Positions 17,369-24,143 of a stretch of 64,000 bases of DNA are shown here, piece by piece (the first letter of the stretch is position 1; every line of letters begins with the position of its first letter). This DNA is from Amarobacter sp964507025. Its GTDB lineage: Bacteria > Chloroflexota > Dehalococcoidia > Tepidiformales > Tepidiformaceae. The notes beneath the pieces are model-generated. The model made no database searches, had not been told where the DNA came from, and saw nothing but the letters and a program-made list of their open reading frames with translations. The stretch spans positions 186,001 to 250,000 of the forward strand of contig CAZDOK010000001.1 in assembly GCA_964507025.1 (NCBI GenBank). The letters run 5' to 3'. Position numbers and translations under genes: made by a program.

Positions 17369-17970
17369 GAGCAATCGCCTCCCGCGCTCGCGGGGAGTAA
17401 CCCTTCGAGCATGATTCTCAAGTACATGGCAACCGATTCCTCCGGGCCCACCGGGAAGCGCTCCGGCATCATCTTGTGCAGCATCCCATGCGCGAAAATG
17501 GTCGCTATCAGCGCCTGTGCCGCCAAGACCGGGTGGATGTCGTCGCGGATGAGCCCGCATTCCTGTGCGGCCGCCAGGTAGCGCTCGACCTGGTCGGAGA
17601 CATACCGGCTGGTACCGGTCAGCCGGTCATCGAGCATGGGATGGTGCCCCCATTCGCCCAGGCTCGTGCGCACGGCCCGGTGGGCTGCGGCGAAGCCGAA
17701 CAGCGTCGCGGTCAGAAACCGTCCAAGCTCGTCGCCCACATCGCGGGGCTCGGCCGGGAGCGGCACCGCGGCCAGCATTGCGATGGAAGAGGCGACCTGC
17801 CGGTCGATTGCAGCCACCAGGAGGTCTTCCTTGCTTGCGAAGTGACGGAACAGCGTCACCTCGTTGACCCGGGCCCGGGCAGCGATCTTTCGCGTGGTAG
17901 CGCCGCGGAATCCCTCTTCGGCGAACACCTCGCTTGCCGCGTCCAGGAGCCGATCGTGCACTGTGTCCAC
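17365..17970 (-). CDS. TetR family transcriptional repressor
   Basis: 201 aa from GTG at 17970. The N-terminal TetR helix-turn-helix is clear: RLLDAASEVFAEEGFRGATT, then KIAARARVNEVTLFRHFASK. The C-terminal ligand-binding half is unassigned. The start lies six bases after TACGCT (17982-17977), so the mRNA is probably leaderless; a longer frame to 18129 has no matching domain. It is the first gene of the operon with the ABC exporter, and a dyad at 17989-18000 in its promoter suggests autoregulation and control of the exporter. The inducer is unknown. Confidence 0.87.
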   Translation of the reverse strand: MDTVHDRLLDAASEVFAEEGFRGATTRKIAARARVNEVTLFRHFASKEDLLVAAIDRQVASSIAMLAAVPLPAEPRDVGDELGRFLTATLFGFAAAHRAVRTSLGEWGHHPMLDDRLTGTSRYVSDQVERYLAAAQECGLIRDDIHPVLAAQALIATIFAHGMLHKMMPERFPVGPEESVAMYLRIMLEGLLPASAGGDCS

Positions 17971-17976
17971 GGAACC

Positions 17977-18007
17977 AGCGTAGCGAACGCAAGTGCTTGC
18001 TTGCAAT
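17977..18007. promoter_or_regulatory. tetR promoter with candidate TetR operator
   Basis: GCAAGTGCTTGC at 17989-18000 is a dyad with arms GCAAG and CTTGC, followed by a further TTGC half-site (18001-18004). It lies just upstream of the TACGCT -10 box (17982-17977) of tetR and about 30 bases before the probable -10 box of the divergent phosphatase, so a bound repressor could affect both genes. Confidence 0.5.
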
Positions 18008-18043
18008 GACGCCGTCCCGTCCCGCCCGCTACCATCACTACGA

Positions 18044-18550
18044 GTGCTCGAAGACCCCTCCGTCCAGCTCCGCACCGGCCACGATCTCCCGCGGGCCAGC
18101 CTCGTGCTTGCTGCCGGCGAGGCCCGCAACCCTCAAACCGAGATCTGGATGGGCGGCGCCCGCAGTCACGTTGGGGAGCATGTGTCCGAAACTGTCCTCA
18201 CCGCATCCTGGCTCGTGGATTGCGCCGGCGACATGTCCCCGGCCCACCGCACGGCAGCCGGACTCTGGGTGGCCTGTGTCTTTGCCGATCACGACGGCCC
18301 ACTTCCGCCCTGGCTGCGCATCGACCAGGTGGTCGCCGATGCGGCGAGGGCCGCGCGCGGCGAGCACCCTCAACCGCCGCAGCGCATCTACGTAATGTGC
18401 ACCCACGGAATGAACCGCAGCGGCCTGGTCACCGGGCTGGTACTCCGTGAGCTCGGCATCGATGGGGCCGAAGCCGTCGAGCGCATCCGCGCGGCCCGGC
18501 CTGGCGCGCTCTCCAACCTGCACTTCCGCGACATGCTCCTCTATTCCTGA
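18044..18550 (+). CDS. Dual-specificity protein phosphatase-like protein
   Basis: About 168 aa. The signature IYVMCTHGMNRSGLV contains the CX5R phosphate-binding loop (Cys-Thr-His-Gly-Met-Asn-Arg) with the following Ser. An upstream Asp in FADHDGPLPPWL may be the general acid. Cysteine phosphatases of this fold act on phospho-Ser/Thr/Tyr or on phosphorylated lipids or RNA; the substrate cannot be told. I choose the GTG at 18044, eight bases after TACCAT (18030-18035), because the alternative ATG at 17993 falls inside the tetR dyad. The 3' end overlaps the convergent trmD by 10 bases. Confidence 0.72.
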   Translation: MLEDPSVQLRTGHDLPRASLVLAAGEARNPQTEIWMGGARSHVGEHVSETVLTASWLVDCAGDMSPAHRTAAGLWVACVFADHDGPLPPWLRIDQVVADAARAARGEHPQPPQRIYVMCTHGMNRSGLVTGLVLRELGIDGAEAVERIRAARPGALSNLHFRDMLLYS

Positions 18551-19236
18551 GGCCCGTCACCGAGCAGCAGGTCGGGCCGCCGCTCCTGGGTCCGTTTCAG
18601 CCGCTGTTCTCGCTTCCACTTCTCGATCTTCGCGTGGTGCCCGCTGAGCAATACCTCGGGCACCTCCCAGCCCCGGTACTCGGCCGGGCGCGTGTATTGC
18701 GGGTGTTCCAGCAACCCGTCGGCGAACGACTCCTCCTCGGGCGACACCTCATCGCCGAGCGCCCCCGGGATGTGACGCGCGACCGCGTCGATCAGCACCA
18801 TCGCGGGCAGTTCGCCGCCGGTCAGGATGTAGTCGCCGATGGAGACCTCGCGGTCGACACAATGCTCGATGAAGCGCTCGTCGACACCTTCGTACCGGCC
18901 GCAGACCAGCACCATGCGCTCATTTTGCGCCAGATCCCGCACCAGCCGGTCGCTCAGCACCTCGCCCTGGGGCGAGAGGTAGACCACCAGTCCCGGCGGC
19001 CCATCCAGCTCCTGCACGAACTGCAGCGCCCGGTCGAGCACGTCCACGCGCATCACCATCCCCTGCCCGCCGCCGAACGGGTAGTCGTCCACCGACTTGT
19101 GCCGGTCGGTCGCGTGTTCGCGGATGTCGTGGACCTGCAGGTCGAGCAGCCCGTCCTCGCGCGCCCGCTTGATGATCGAGACATCGAGCGGCCCACGGAA
19201 GGCCTCAGGGAACAGGGTCAGGACATCGATTCGCAC
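18541..19236 (-). CDS. trmD: tRNA (guanine37-N1)-methyltransferase
   Basis: 231 aa. Methylates G37 of tRNAs reading CNN codons, preventing frameshifts. It starts with GTG: RIDVLTLFPEAF. The SAM-binding trefoil-knot signatures are present: DDYPFGGGQGMVM, YLSPQG, VCGRYEGVDERF and SIGDYILTGGELP. The C-terminal YTRPAEYRGWEVPEVLLSGHH is also typical. The usual neighbours rpsP, rimM and rplS are absent. The first 24 coding bases recur at 21522-21545 next to mogA, so this gene was apparently once directly downstream of mogA and has been separated from it by the islet. Its current promoter is not evident; it may be read through from the lipoprotein gene 57 bases upstream. Confidence 0.95.
   Translation of the reverse strand: MRIDVLTLFPEAFRGPLDVSIIKRAREDGLLDLQVHDIREHATDRHKSVDDYPFGGGQGMVMRVDVLDRALQFVQELDGPPGLVVYLSPQGEVLSDRLVRDLAQNERMVLVCGRYEGVDERFIEHCVDREVSIGDYILTGGELPAMVLIDAVARHIPGALGDEVSPEEESFADGLLEHPQYTRPAEYRGWEVPEVLLSGHHAKIEKWKREQRLKRTQERRPDLLLGDGPQE
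19208..19231. repeat. Left copy of 24-base direct repeat (inside trmD 5' end)
   Basis: GGGAACAGGGTCAGGACATC followed by GATT is identical to 21522-21545, and with one mismatch the match extends to 19237/21551. It covers codons 2-9 of trmD. The two copies bound the islet as attachment-site-like repeats. Confidence 0.9.
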
Positions 19237-19293
19237 GGCAAAGCCACCATTGCCGATTCACGATTCAGCGGCAAGGGCGAAGCGCGGGGCCGC

Positions 19294-19854
19294 TCAGTCT
19301 CCAGGCGCAACCACGAAGCCGGTCACGCCCTCGACGAACGCGGCGGGCGCCGTCGCGCCGCAACCGAGTTCCACGAGCACCACCTTCCCGGAGGCGCGTA
19401 TCCACGCTGCCCGCCCGTCCCTATTGCCATCAACGAACACGACCCGGTACGTCTCACCGAAGATGTCATCCACGCCGCGATACACGGCGTAGAGCTTCCA
19501 GCCGTTCGCCGCGCCCTCTGCCCCAAAGAACGCTTCGGCCACGTCGCCGAGCTGTTCGGCCGCCCGGTACTCGGCGTGGCAGCCGGTCACCTGGAACACC
19601 TCGGCGGTGTCTCCAGTTGTCCCGTCCGGGCAGGTGAGCTCGCCAACGTCCGCGGTGCCGGGCTGCTTGCAGGGGCGCTCGACCGTCGCCAGCGCGTCCC
19701 GGAATGCATCGCGGTCGCCATCCAGGATTTCCTGGATCAATGAATCGACGAGCGCTTTGCCCGTCCATTGCTCCGCGTCGTCTCCGCCGCATGCGGCAAC
19801 TGCAATCACTGCCGACAGAATGAGGCAGCTCGTCAGCCAGAGCGAGCGGTGCAT
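19294..19854 (-). CDS. Putative lipoprotein of unknown function
   Basis: 186 aa. Signal peptide with lipobox AVAAC, Cys at about residue 22, followed by GGDD. The mature part has several Cys (ERPCKQPGT, LTCPDG, VTGCHAEY, LGCGATA), possibly disulfide-bonded. The segment GKALVDSLIQEILDGDRDAF followed by RDALATVERPC looks helical; the end (YRVVFVDGNRDGRAAWIRAS) is beta-rich. No family was recognised. A purine-rich AAGGGATGG precedes the ATG. It lies on the trmD side of the islet in the same direction, 57 bases upstream of trmD, and might now carry trmD transcription. Confidence 0.72.
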   Translation of the reverse strand: MHRSLWLTSCLILSAVIAVAACGGDDAEQWTGKALVDSLIQEILDGDRDAFRDALATVERPCKQPGTADVGELTCPDGTTGDTAEVFQVTGCHAEYRAAEQLGDVAEAFFGAEGAANGWKLYAVYRGVDDIFGETYRVVFVDGNRDGRAAWIRASGKVVLVELGCGATAPAAFVEGVTGFVVAPGD

Positions 19855-19981
19855 GGGCCATCCCTTTCGCGAACGCGCTGGCTAAACCAGCGGAAGCGGT
19901 ATCCCGCCATCGGTGTTGTCGTCCGCACCGTACGGGGGCTCTCGGCTCTCGGCGTCCCCAATTCTTGGGATTCTGGCGCAA

Positions 19982-20344
19982 CTACAGCTGTAGCATCAAG
20001 GACCAACAGCTCACTCCGAGCAGGCTGGAGGTAAGCAAGAGGCTCCTGGAGCCGGTTCTGGTTCGTGAGGGAAAACACCCGCATGGGGCACCGGGAGCCC
20101 ATCGTCTCACAACCAACTGAATGCCCACACCGGCAGAGAAGAATGTGACGAAGAACGCAGTCGCCCAAAGAACCCCCTGCTCGACCCGGCACATCAGCAT
20201 AGCGACCGAGGTAAGAGAAAGAACCAGCTCAGTGGACACGATCATCCTGGATAGCGCGGTGACGCGATCCGGATGTACAAGTCGCCAGGAGTATAAAGCA
20301 AACAAGAAGTCTCTTTGTCGTCTAAGTTTCGCCTGTAAATCCAA
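19982..20344 (-). CDS. Small MauE/DoxX-like membrane protein, possibly truncated
   Basis: 120 aa from a TTG at 20344. Three or four hydrophobic segments and a loop PGAPCGCFPS resemble the MauE family, whose members carry a CGCFG loop and are linked to thiol redox and quinone chemistry. The N-terminal FLFALYSWRLVHPDRV fits the first MauE helix and the KLxxP-type turn. The usual Gly after CGCF is replaced by Pro, and the protein ends about one helix after this motif, so it may be a decayed copy. It lies in the AT-richer part of the islet, with no ribosome-binding site that I can see. Confidence 0.4.
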   Translation of the reverse strand: MDLQAKLRRQRDFLFALYSWRLVHPDRVTALSRMIVSTELVLSLTSVAMLMCRVEQGVLWATAFFVTFFSAGVGIQLVVRRWAPGAPCGCFPSRTRTGSRSLLLTSSLLGVSCWSLMLQL

Positions 20345-20588
20345 ACAGGAGCGCGCCTATATCTATGAGCAAGATTATTTCAGGAATCATCGTGTCCACC
20401 GCATTATAATCATCTAGAAGTTTGAAATGATACGTGCTTCGAGCCATCCCCAAATTTTGGGATGCACAGGTCGAGACGACATTAATACTCGATTTTAGGG
20501 GCGCGCGCCTTCGACCGACAGAGCAATCGTTGATGTGCGGATACGATTTGCAGCGCTGCACCACTACTGCGATCCGCAGGAGACTTAC

Positions 20589-21110
20589 ATGTTTGCAGCT
20601 ATCGGATGTGGCGTAAGCGGAGCGATCACAAGTTCATGCCCTGGACACCAGGTGTGGATCCTCGGTTCAAATTCTGTCGCGATCGACATTGGCGCATCCG
20701 CAGGCTCTGCGGTTCAGTTCAATGTGCAGTCTGGATACACCGTGCGAGGTGTCGTCTCAGGGATCCAGTCGTCTTGAGGGGGGCTTGCCGGCTCGACGGT
20801 CATCGTCGACATCGAGCTGTATGGCACCGATCTCAACCCCTACGATTGGGTTCCCGTGGGACAGGTGTCGGACACGCACATCTCCCCGAGCGTTTCGTTG
20901 GGGAACGTCCTCTCCGCCGGAGCCACGGTCGGCACCGTCGGCAACTACAGCAATAATGCGAATGGCAGCGGCCATGGGCACCCCAGCAATTGGGTCTGCT
21001 ACGGCTCCGCGCATCCGTGCTGGACCGGAGCTCATGTCCACCAGGAGTGGAAGTCGTATTACTACTCTGTCAGTTGTTCGAACAGCTGCCCTTGGCCAGG
21101 CCAGATCTAG
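20589..21110 (+). pseudogene. Broken M23-like (lysostaphin-type) metallopeptidase gene, in-frame TGA
   Basis: From ATG 20589 (AGGAG six bases upstream) the frame runs 62 codons to a TGA at 20775-20777 and then continues in the same frame to 21110, 173 codons in all. After the stop, SLGNVLSAGATVGTVGNYSN and, further on, TGAHVHQEW resemble the G-rich strand and the HxH metal ligand of M23 peptidases. The first metal-ligand His region is not convincing (SVAIDIGASAGSAV), and no signal peptide is visible, so the upstream part is probably missing as well. Read-through as selenocysteine is considered unlikely. Most likely a decaying islet gene. Confidence 0.55.
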
Positions 21111-21134
21111 GTCCTTCGGCACCACAGTAGCCCC

Positions 21135-21161
21135 GGGGGCGGGAACTTAAGTCCCGCCCCC
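21135..21161 (+). terminator. Hairpin after the M23-like pseudogene
   Basis: GGGGGCGGGA (21135-21144) pairs perfectly with TCCCGCCCCC (21152-21161) around ACTTAAG. There is no T-run right after it, so termination is likely but not certain. Confidence 0.5.
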
Positions 21162-21239
21162 AACGTTCCCTAAAATGCGGCTTGTGGCCGCCCGGTGTGG
21201 TCGCGAATATGCCTCATGCGCCCAAGAAGCGGAGATCCG

Positions 21240-21506
21240 ATGGCTGGCGATCTAAGGCACATCCTGGAGAATGAGCACTGCCGAGAGTTGACGACGGCGG
21301 AGCGGGAAGTCGTCGTGCTCCTCACCGATGGCCTGACCGTCGTCCAGGTGGCGGGTCGACGCGTTGTGGAGGAATCGACCGTGCGGTCTCACATCAAGCA
21401 CGTGCATCAGAAGCTGGGCACCCACCGGCTGGCCCAGATAGTCCGCTTCGGGTTCCGTCACCGCGAGTGCTGCCTTGGTGGAGAACGCCTCGGCGGAGGG
21501 TTCTAG
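21240..21506 (+). CDS. LuxR-type helix-turn-helix protein
   Basis: 88 aa from ATG 21240 (GGAG five bases upstream). It is almost only a LuxR/FixJ C-terminal DNA-binding domain: LTTAEREVVVLLTDGLTVVQ, then VAGRRVVEESTVRSHIKHVHQKL, then THRLAQIVRFG. The receiver or ligand domain is missing. The stop codon lies at the right border of the islet, next to the trmD remnant. It could be an autonomous small regulator of the islet or the leftover of a larger regulator. The Val-rich linker between helices is normal for the family; the C-terminal tail (ECCLGGERLGGGF) is unusual. Confidence 0.7.
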   Translation: MAGDLRHILENEHCRELTTAEREVVVLLTDGLTVVQVAGRRVVEESTVRSHIKHVHQKLGTHRLAQIVRFGFRHRECCLGGERLGGGF

Positions 21507-21550
21507 CCCTGAAACGCTTCCGGGAACAGGGTCAGGACATCGATTCTCAC
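21505..21550 (-). pseudogene. Remnant of trmD 5' end attached to mogA
   Basis: GTG at 21550 overlaps the mogA TGA (GTGA) and reads RIDVLTLFPEAFQG before a TAG at 21507-21505. This is the first 14 residues of TrmD after the start, differing from the intact copy at the last visible positions. It shows that mogA-trmD was the ancestral, translationally coupled order and that the islet broke it. Confidence 0.85.
21522..21545. repeat. Right copy of 24-base direct repeat (trmD remnant)
   Basis: Identical to 19208-19231 in the same orientation; see the left copy. Divergence of the bases on either side suggests either an old event or two different source alleles. Confidence 0.9.
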
Positions 21551-22038
21551 GTTGCTTGTCCGTGCTCCAGCGGGCCCTCCAGGAGTTCGGCCACGTGCCC
21601 CAGCAGCGGCAACAGCACGTCCATCCCCTGCGCCACCGCCTTCGGGCTCCCCGGCAGGTTCACAATCAGTGTCCGCCCGCGCGTGACTGCCACCCCCCTG
21701 GTCAGGGCCGCGTAGGGCGTGTGCCGCAGGCCGTTCTGGATGAGCGCGATCGGGATGCCCGGCACGTCCCGCTCGGCGATATCTCGAGTGGCCTCCGGTG
21801 TCTGGTCGCGCGGTGTCAGTCCCGTCCCGCCCGTCGTGAGAATCACGTCGCAAATTTCCGCGTCGGCCCACACCCGCAGGTGCTCGGCGATGAGGGCCCG
21901 CTCGTCCGCCACGATGTCGTGCCGTACCACCTCGTGCCCCGCCTCCAGCAGCATCCGGGCGATGGTCTGCCCTGAGACATCCTCGCGCTCGCCAGCCGCT
22001 CCTTTGTCCGATGCCGTGAGGACGGCCACGCGTGTCAT
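21547..22038 (-). CDS. mogA: Molybdopterin adenylyltransferase (MogA/MoaB family)
   Basis: 163 aa, single MoCF-biosynthesis domain. It adenylylates molybdopterin before MoeA inserts molybdenum. Family motifs: VLTASDKGAAGEREDVSG, then VILTTGGTGLTPRDQTPEAT and LIVNLPGSPKAVAQGMDVLL. The length fits the MoaB/MogA group. TAGGAT at 22050-22045 lies six bases before the ATG, so the mRNA is probably leaderless. The stop overlaps the GTG of a trmD remnant, showing a former operon with trmD. It is divergent from the mraZ operon. Confidence 0.9.
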   Translation of the reverse strand: MTRVAVLTASDKGAAGEREDVSGQTIARMLLEAGHEVVRHDIVADERALIAEHLRVWADAEICDVILTTGGTGLTPRDQTPEATRDIAERDVPGIPIALIQNGLRHTPYAALTRGVAVTRGRTLIVNLPGSPKAVAQGMDVLLPLLGHVAELLEGPLEHGQAT

Positions 22039-22044
22039 GGGGCG

Positions 22045-22050
22045 ATCCTA
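22045..22050 (-). promoter_or_regulatory. -10 box of mogA, leaderless type
   Basis: TAGGAT followed by CGCCCC and then the ATG. The same TAGGAT box with a 6-7 base spacer occurs before selD and the family 4 glycosyltransferase in this window. Confidence 0.6.
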
Positions 22051-22139
22051 CCGCACTGCGCCCCATTCCTCCCCACTTCTCCCCCGGTGCTCCTATCAGG
22101 GAGTTCCCGCCAATCCAATAATTCGGTCAAGAAAAGCCG

Positions 22140-22169
22140 TTGACACGTCCTTCACCCTGCCCATAGTAT
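22140..22169 (+). promoter_or_regulatory. Promoter of the mraZ division and cell-wall operon
   Basis: Consensus -35 TTGACA at 22140-22145 and -10 TAGTAT at 22164-22169, 18 bases apart. The predicted start of transcription near 22176 falls inside the MraZ boxes, so a bound MraZ would block initiation. Confidence 0.75.
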
Positions 22170-22174
22170 GCGCG

Positions 22175-22199
22175 TGGGGTGAAATGGGGTGGAATGGGG
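22175..22199 (+). promoter_or_regulatory. Three MraZ-binding boxes
   Basis: Three perfect TGGGG direct repeats start at 22175, 22185 and 22195, each separated by five bases (TGAAA, TGGAA). The TGGGN-N5 array with 10-base periodicity is the known MraZ recognition pattern. It lies directly on the predicted transcription start of mraZ, implying autorepression of the operon. Confidence 0.88.
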
Positions 22200-22261
22200 C
22201 GATTGCCCTAACTCTCCCAATTTCGGGGCCACCCGGCCCACACCCCGGAAGGGTTCGGGGG

Positions 22262-22690
22262 ATGCGATTTGTAGGCACCTTCGATTACGTGCTCGACGAC
22301 CGGAACCGGGTCCCAATCCCGCCGGCCTATCGTGGCGCGTTCGAAGAAGGCGGCTACATCGCAACCGGTACGGACCGCTGCCTGGTCCTCCATACCATCG
22401 ATTCCTTCGCCCGTGCCTCGGAGATCATCGAGGCCATCCCGGAGGAGACGCAGGAGGGCGAGGATGCCCGGCGCGACTTCTATGGAAAGGTCTGGCCACT
22501 CCAGAAGGATGCGCAGGGCCGCGTCACCATTCGCGAGGACCTTGCGAAGTTCGCGGGCCTCAGCAAGGACGTGAAGGTCGTCGGCGTGGGCCGGCGCATG
22601 GAGGTGTGGGACAGTGCCGCATTCGACGCGCGCGAAGAGGCGCGCCAGGCCGCCCGCATCGCCGCGCTCCAGAAGGGGCAGGAGGGGTAA
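22262..22690 (+). CDS. mraZ: Transcriptional regulator MraZ
   Basis: 142 aa with two AbrB-like MraZ repeats: MRFVGTFDYVLDDRNRVPIP at the start, and WPLQKDAQGRVTIREDL in the middle. MraZ is a ring-forming DNA-binding protein that represses its own division-cluster promoter. The first repeat lacks the common Asp-Xaa-Lys-Gly-Arg form and reads DDRNR; the second has the closer DAQGR. GGAAGGG lies about 10 bases upstream of the ATG. It is the first gene of the cluster; the rsmH start follows two bases after the stop, with its Shine-Dalgarno inside the end of mraZ. Confidence 0.93.
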   Translation: MRFVGTFDYVLDDRNRVPIPPAYRGAFEEGGYIATGTDRCLVLHTIDSFARASEIIEAIPEETQEGEDARRDFYGKVWPLQKDAQGRVTIREDLAKFAGLSKDVKVVGVGRRMEVWDSAAFDAREEARQAARIAALQKGQEG

Positions 22691-22691
22691 C

Positions 22692-23654
22692 GTGGTTGTT
22701 ATGACAGCTCCCGCGCCCGTCCATGTCCCGGTGCTCCTCCGCGAGACAATCGAGCTCCTCGACGTCCGCGAAGGCGGCGCCTACATCGATTGCACGACCG
22801 GCCTCGGTGGTCACAGCGAAGCCATCGCCCGCGGCATGGGCGAGACCGGCCGCCTCCTCTGCCTCGACCAGGACCGCGAAGCGCTGGAGTTCGCGCGCAC
22901 GAGACTGACACCGTTTGGGAGGCGGGTCAGCTTCGTCCACGCGAACTTCCGTGAACTCGCGGACATCGCGGATCAGGAAGGTTTCCAGGAAGTCGATGGC
23001 ATCCTCATGGACCTCGGCGTCTCGTCATTCCAGATGGGCACGGCCGGACGCGGCTTCGCGTTCGCGCTCGAAGGCCCCCTGGATATGCGCATGGACCCGG
23101 CGTCCGGCGGCCTCACCGCCGCCGACATCGTCAACACCTGGGACGAATCGTCGCTCGCAGACCTCTTCTATGAATATGGGGAGGAACGGCAGTCGCGCCG
23201 GATAGCGAAAGCGATCGCGCGCAACCGCCCGCTGCGGACGACCTGGGATCTAGCCAGATCTGTCGAGCAGGCTGTGGGGGGTGCCAGGAGACACACCCAA
23301 ATTCACCCCGCCACCAAAGTCTTCCAGGCGCTCCGGATCCGCGTGAATGGCGAACTCGACAGCCTTCGCGCGGCTCTTCCGCTCGCCCACAGCCTGCTCG
23401 GCTCTGGAAACTCGCACGGCGGACGCCTCGCCGTCATCAGTTTCCATTCGCTCGAAGACCGCATCGTGAAGCAGTACTTCCGCCGGGAGTCCGCGGGCTG
23501 CATCTGCCCTCCCCAATTCCCGGTCTGCCAGTGCGGACATATCGCCACCCTGCGGGAACTCACACGCCGCGGGATTCGCCCGGGCGAGGCCGAGATTGCC
23601 GCTAACCCCCGCGCGCGCAGCGCGGTGCTGCGCGCCGCCGAACGGATTCGTTGA
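22692..23654 (+). CDS. rsmH: 16S rRNA (cytosine1402-N4)-methyltransferase
   Basis: About 320 aa. Methylates C1402 in the ribosomal P site. It contains HVPVLLRETIELL, the SAM-binding YIDCTTGLGGHSEAI, DGILMDLGVSSFQ, the family stretch GPLDMRMDP, and near the C-terminus VISFHSLEDRIVKQYFR. The end has four Cys (GCICPPQFPVCQCGH). The GTG at 22692 lies six bases after GGAGG (22681-22685), so I prefer it to the ATG at 22701, which would be too far from the site. The next gene starts one base after the stop. Confidence 0.92.
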   Translation: MVVMTAPAPVHVPVLLRETIELLDVREGGAYIDCTTGLGGHSEAIARGMGETGRLLCLDQDREALEFARTRLTPFGRRVSFVHANFRELADIADQEGFQEVDGILMDLGVSSFQMGTAGRGFAFALEGPLDMRMDPASGGLTAADIVNTWDESSLADLFYEYGEERQSRRIAKAIARNRPLRTTWDLARSVEQAVGGARRHTQIHPATKVFQALRIRVNGELDSLRAALPLAHSLLGSGNSHGGRLAVISFHSLEDRIVKQYFRRESAGCICPPQFPVCQCGHIATLRELTRRGIRPGEAEIAANPRARSAVLRAAERIR

Positions 23655-23655
23655 G

Positions 23656-24087
23656 ATGGCCGCAATTCATCATCCTCTCGGAAGGGCCGGGCGGGGTTTG
23701 CCGCTGCGTAACCCGGTCGGCCGCCCGAACTGGACTGTGGTGGGGGCCATCGCCCTGGTGGGCCTCTGTGCCATGCTCCCCGTCATCCAGAACAGCGCGG
23801 CTACCAGCCAGGGATTCGATATCCAGGAGATCCGGCAGCGCGAGGCCCGCCTGAGCGGCGAAATCTCGCTGCTCGAAAGCGATGTCGCACGCCTTACCTC
23901 GCTCACTCGCATCGAGCGGCGCGCACAGGACATCGGAATGGTCACCGCGACCAATCCCATCTTTGTCACCGTGAACGAGCCCGGCCCCGCGCCGGCGAAG
24001 CTTCCAGCGGAGTATCTCCCCCGGCGCACACCCGAACAGGATGCGCCTGCTCCTTGGTGGAAGCCGCTCGTGAGCTGGCTACCCTGA
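23656..24087 (+). CDS. ftsL: FtsL/DivIC-like division protein
   Basis: 143 aa, small bitopic protein. A basic N-terminus is followed by one membrane segment (VVGAIALVGLCAMLPVI, residues ~28-46) and a coiled-coil-like stretch (EIRQREARLSGEISLLESDV), the topology of FtsL. The Pro-rich C-terminal tail (residues ~105-143) is longer than usual. Sequence similarity in this family is low; the assignment rests on topology and position between rsmH and ftsI. FtsL joins FtsB and FtsQ in activating septal wall synthesis. Confidence 0.75.
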   Translation: MAAIHHPLGRAGRGLPLRNPVGRPNWTVVGAIALVGLCAMLPVIQNSAATSQGFDIQEIRQREARLSGEISLLESDVARLTSLTRIERRAQDIGMVTATNPIFVTVNEPGPAPAKLPAEYLPRRTPEQDAPAPWWKPLVSWLP

Positions 24088-24143
24088 CCCGGTAGCCCCA
24101 GTGTACCCGCGCCCTTTGGGGCCGGGTTGGAGGCGCGTTTCGG

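Larger units (their letters stand above)
19237..21506. mobile_element. Islet inserted between mogA and trmD, flanked by duplicated trmD 5' end
   Basis: About 2.27 kb lying exactly between the intact trmD start and a 15-codon trmD remnant that still overlaps mogA. It holds a lipoprotein gene, a MauE-like membrane gene, a broken M23-like gene and a LuxR-type HTH gene. The 20.1-20.6 kb part is visibly AT-richer than the rest of the window. No integrase or transposase is present, so it may be a decayed integrative element or a recombination product. The repeats and the remnant are seen directly; the mechanism is inference. Confidence 0.6.

Noticed and set aside
20322..20564. 80-codon minus-strand frame upstream of the MauE-like gene
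   Set aside because: Its only notable part is a short hydrophobic end that could be a frameshifted extension of the MauE-like gene; no start signal or motif, so it was not listed.
20775..20777. Selenocysteine read-through of the TGA in the M23-like gene
   Set aside because: The position is not a Cys-like active site, no SECIS-like hairpin is evident, and the gene already lacks its N-terminal part; decay is simpler. Kept as a low-interest finding only because selD shows Sec decoding.
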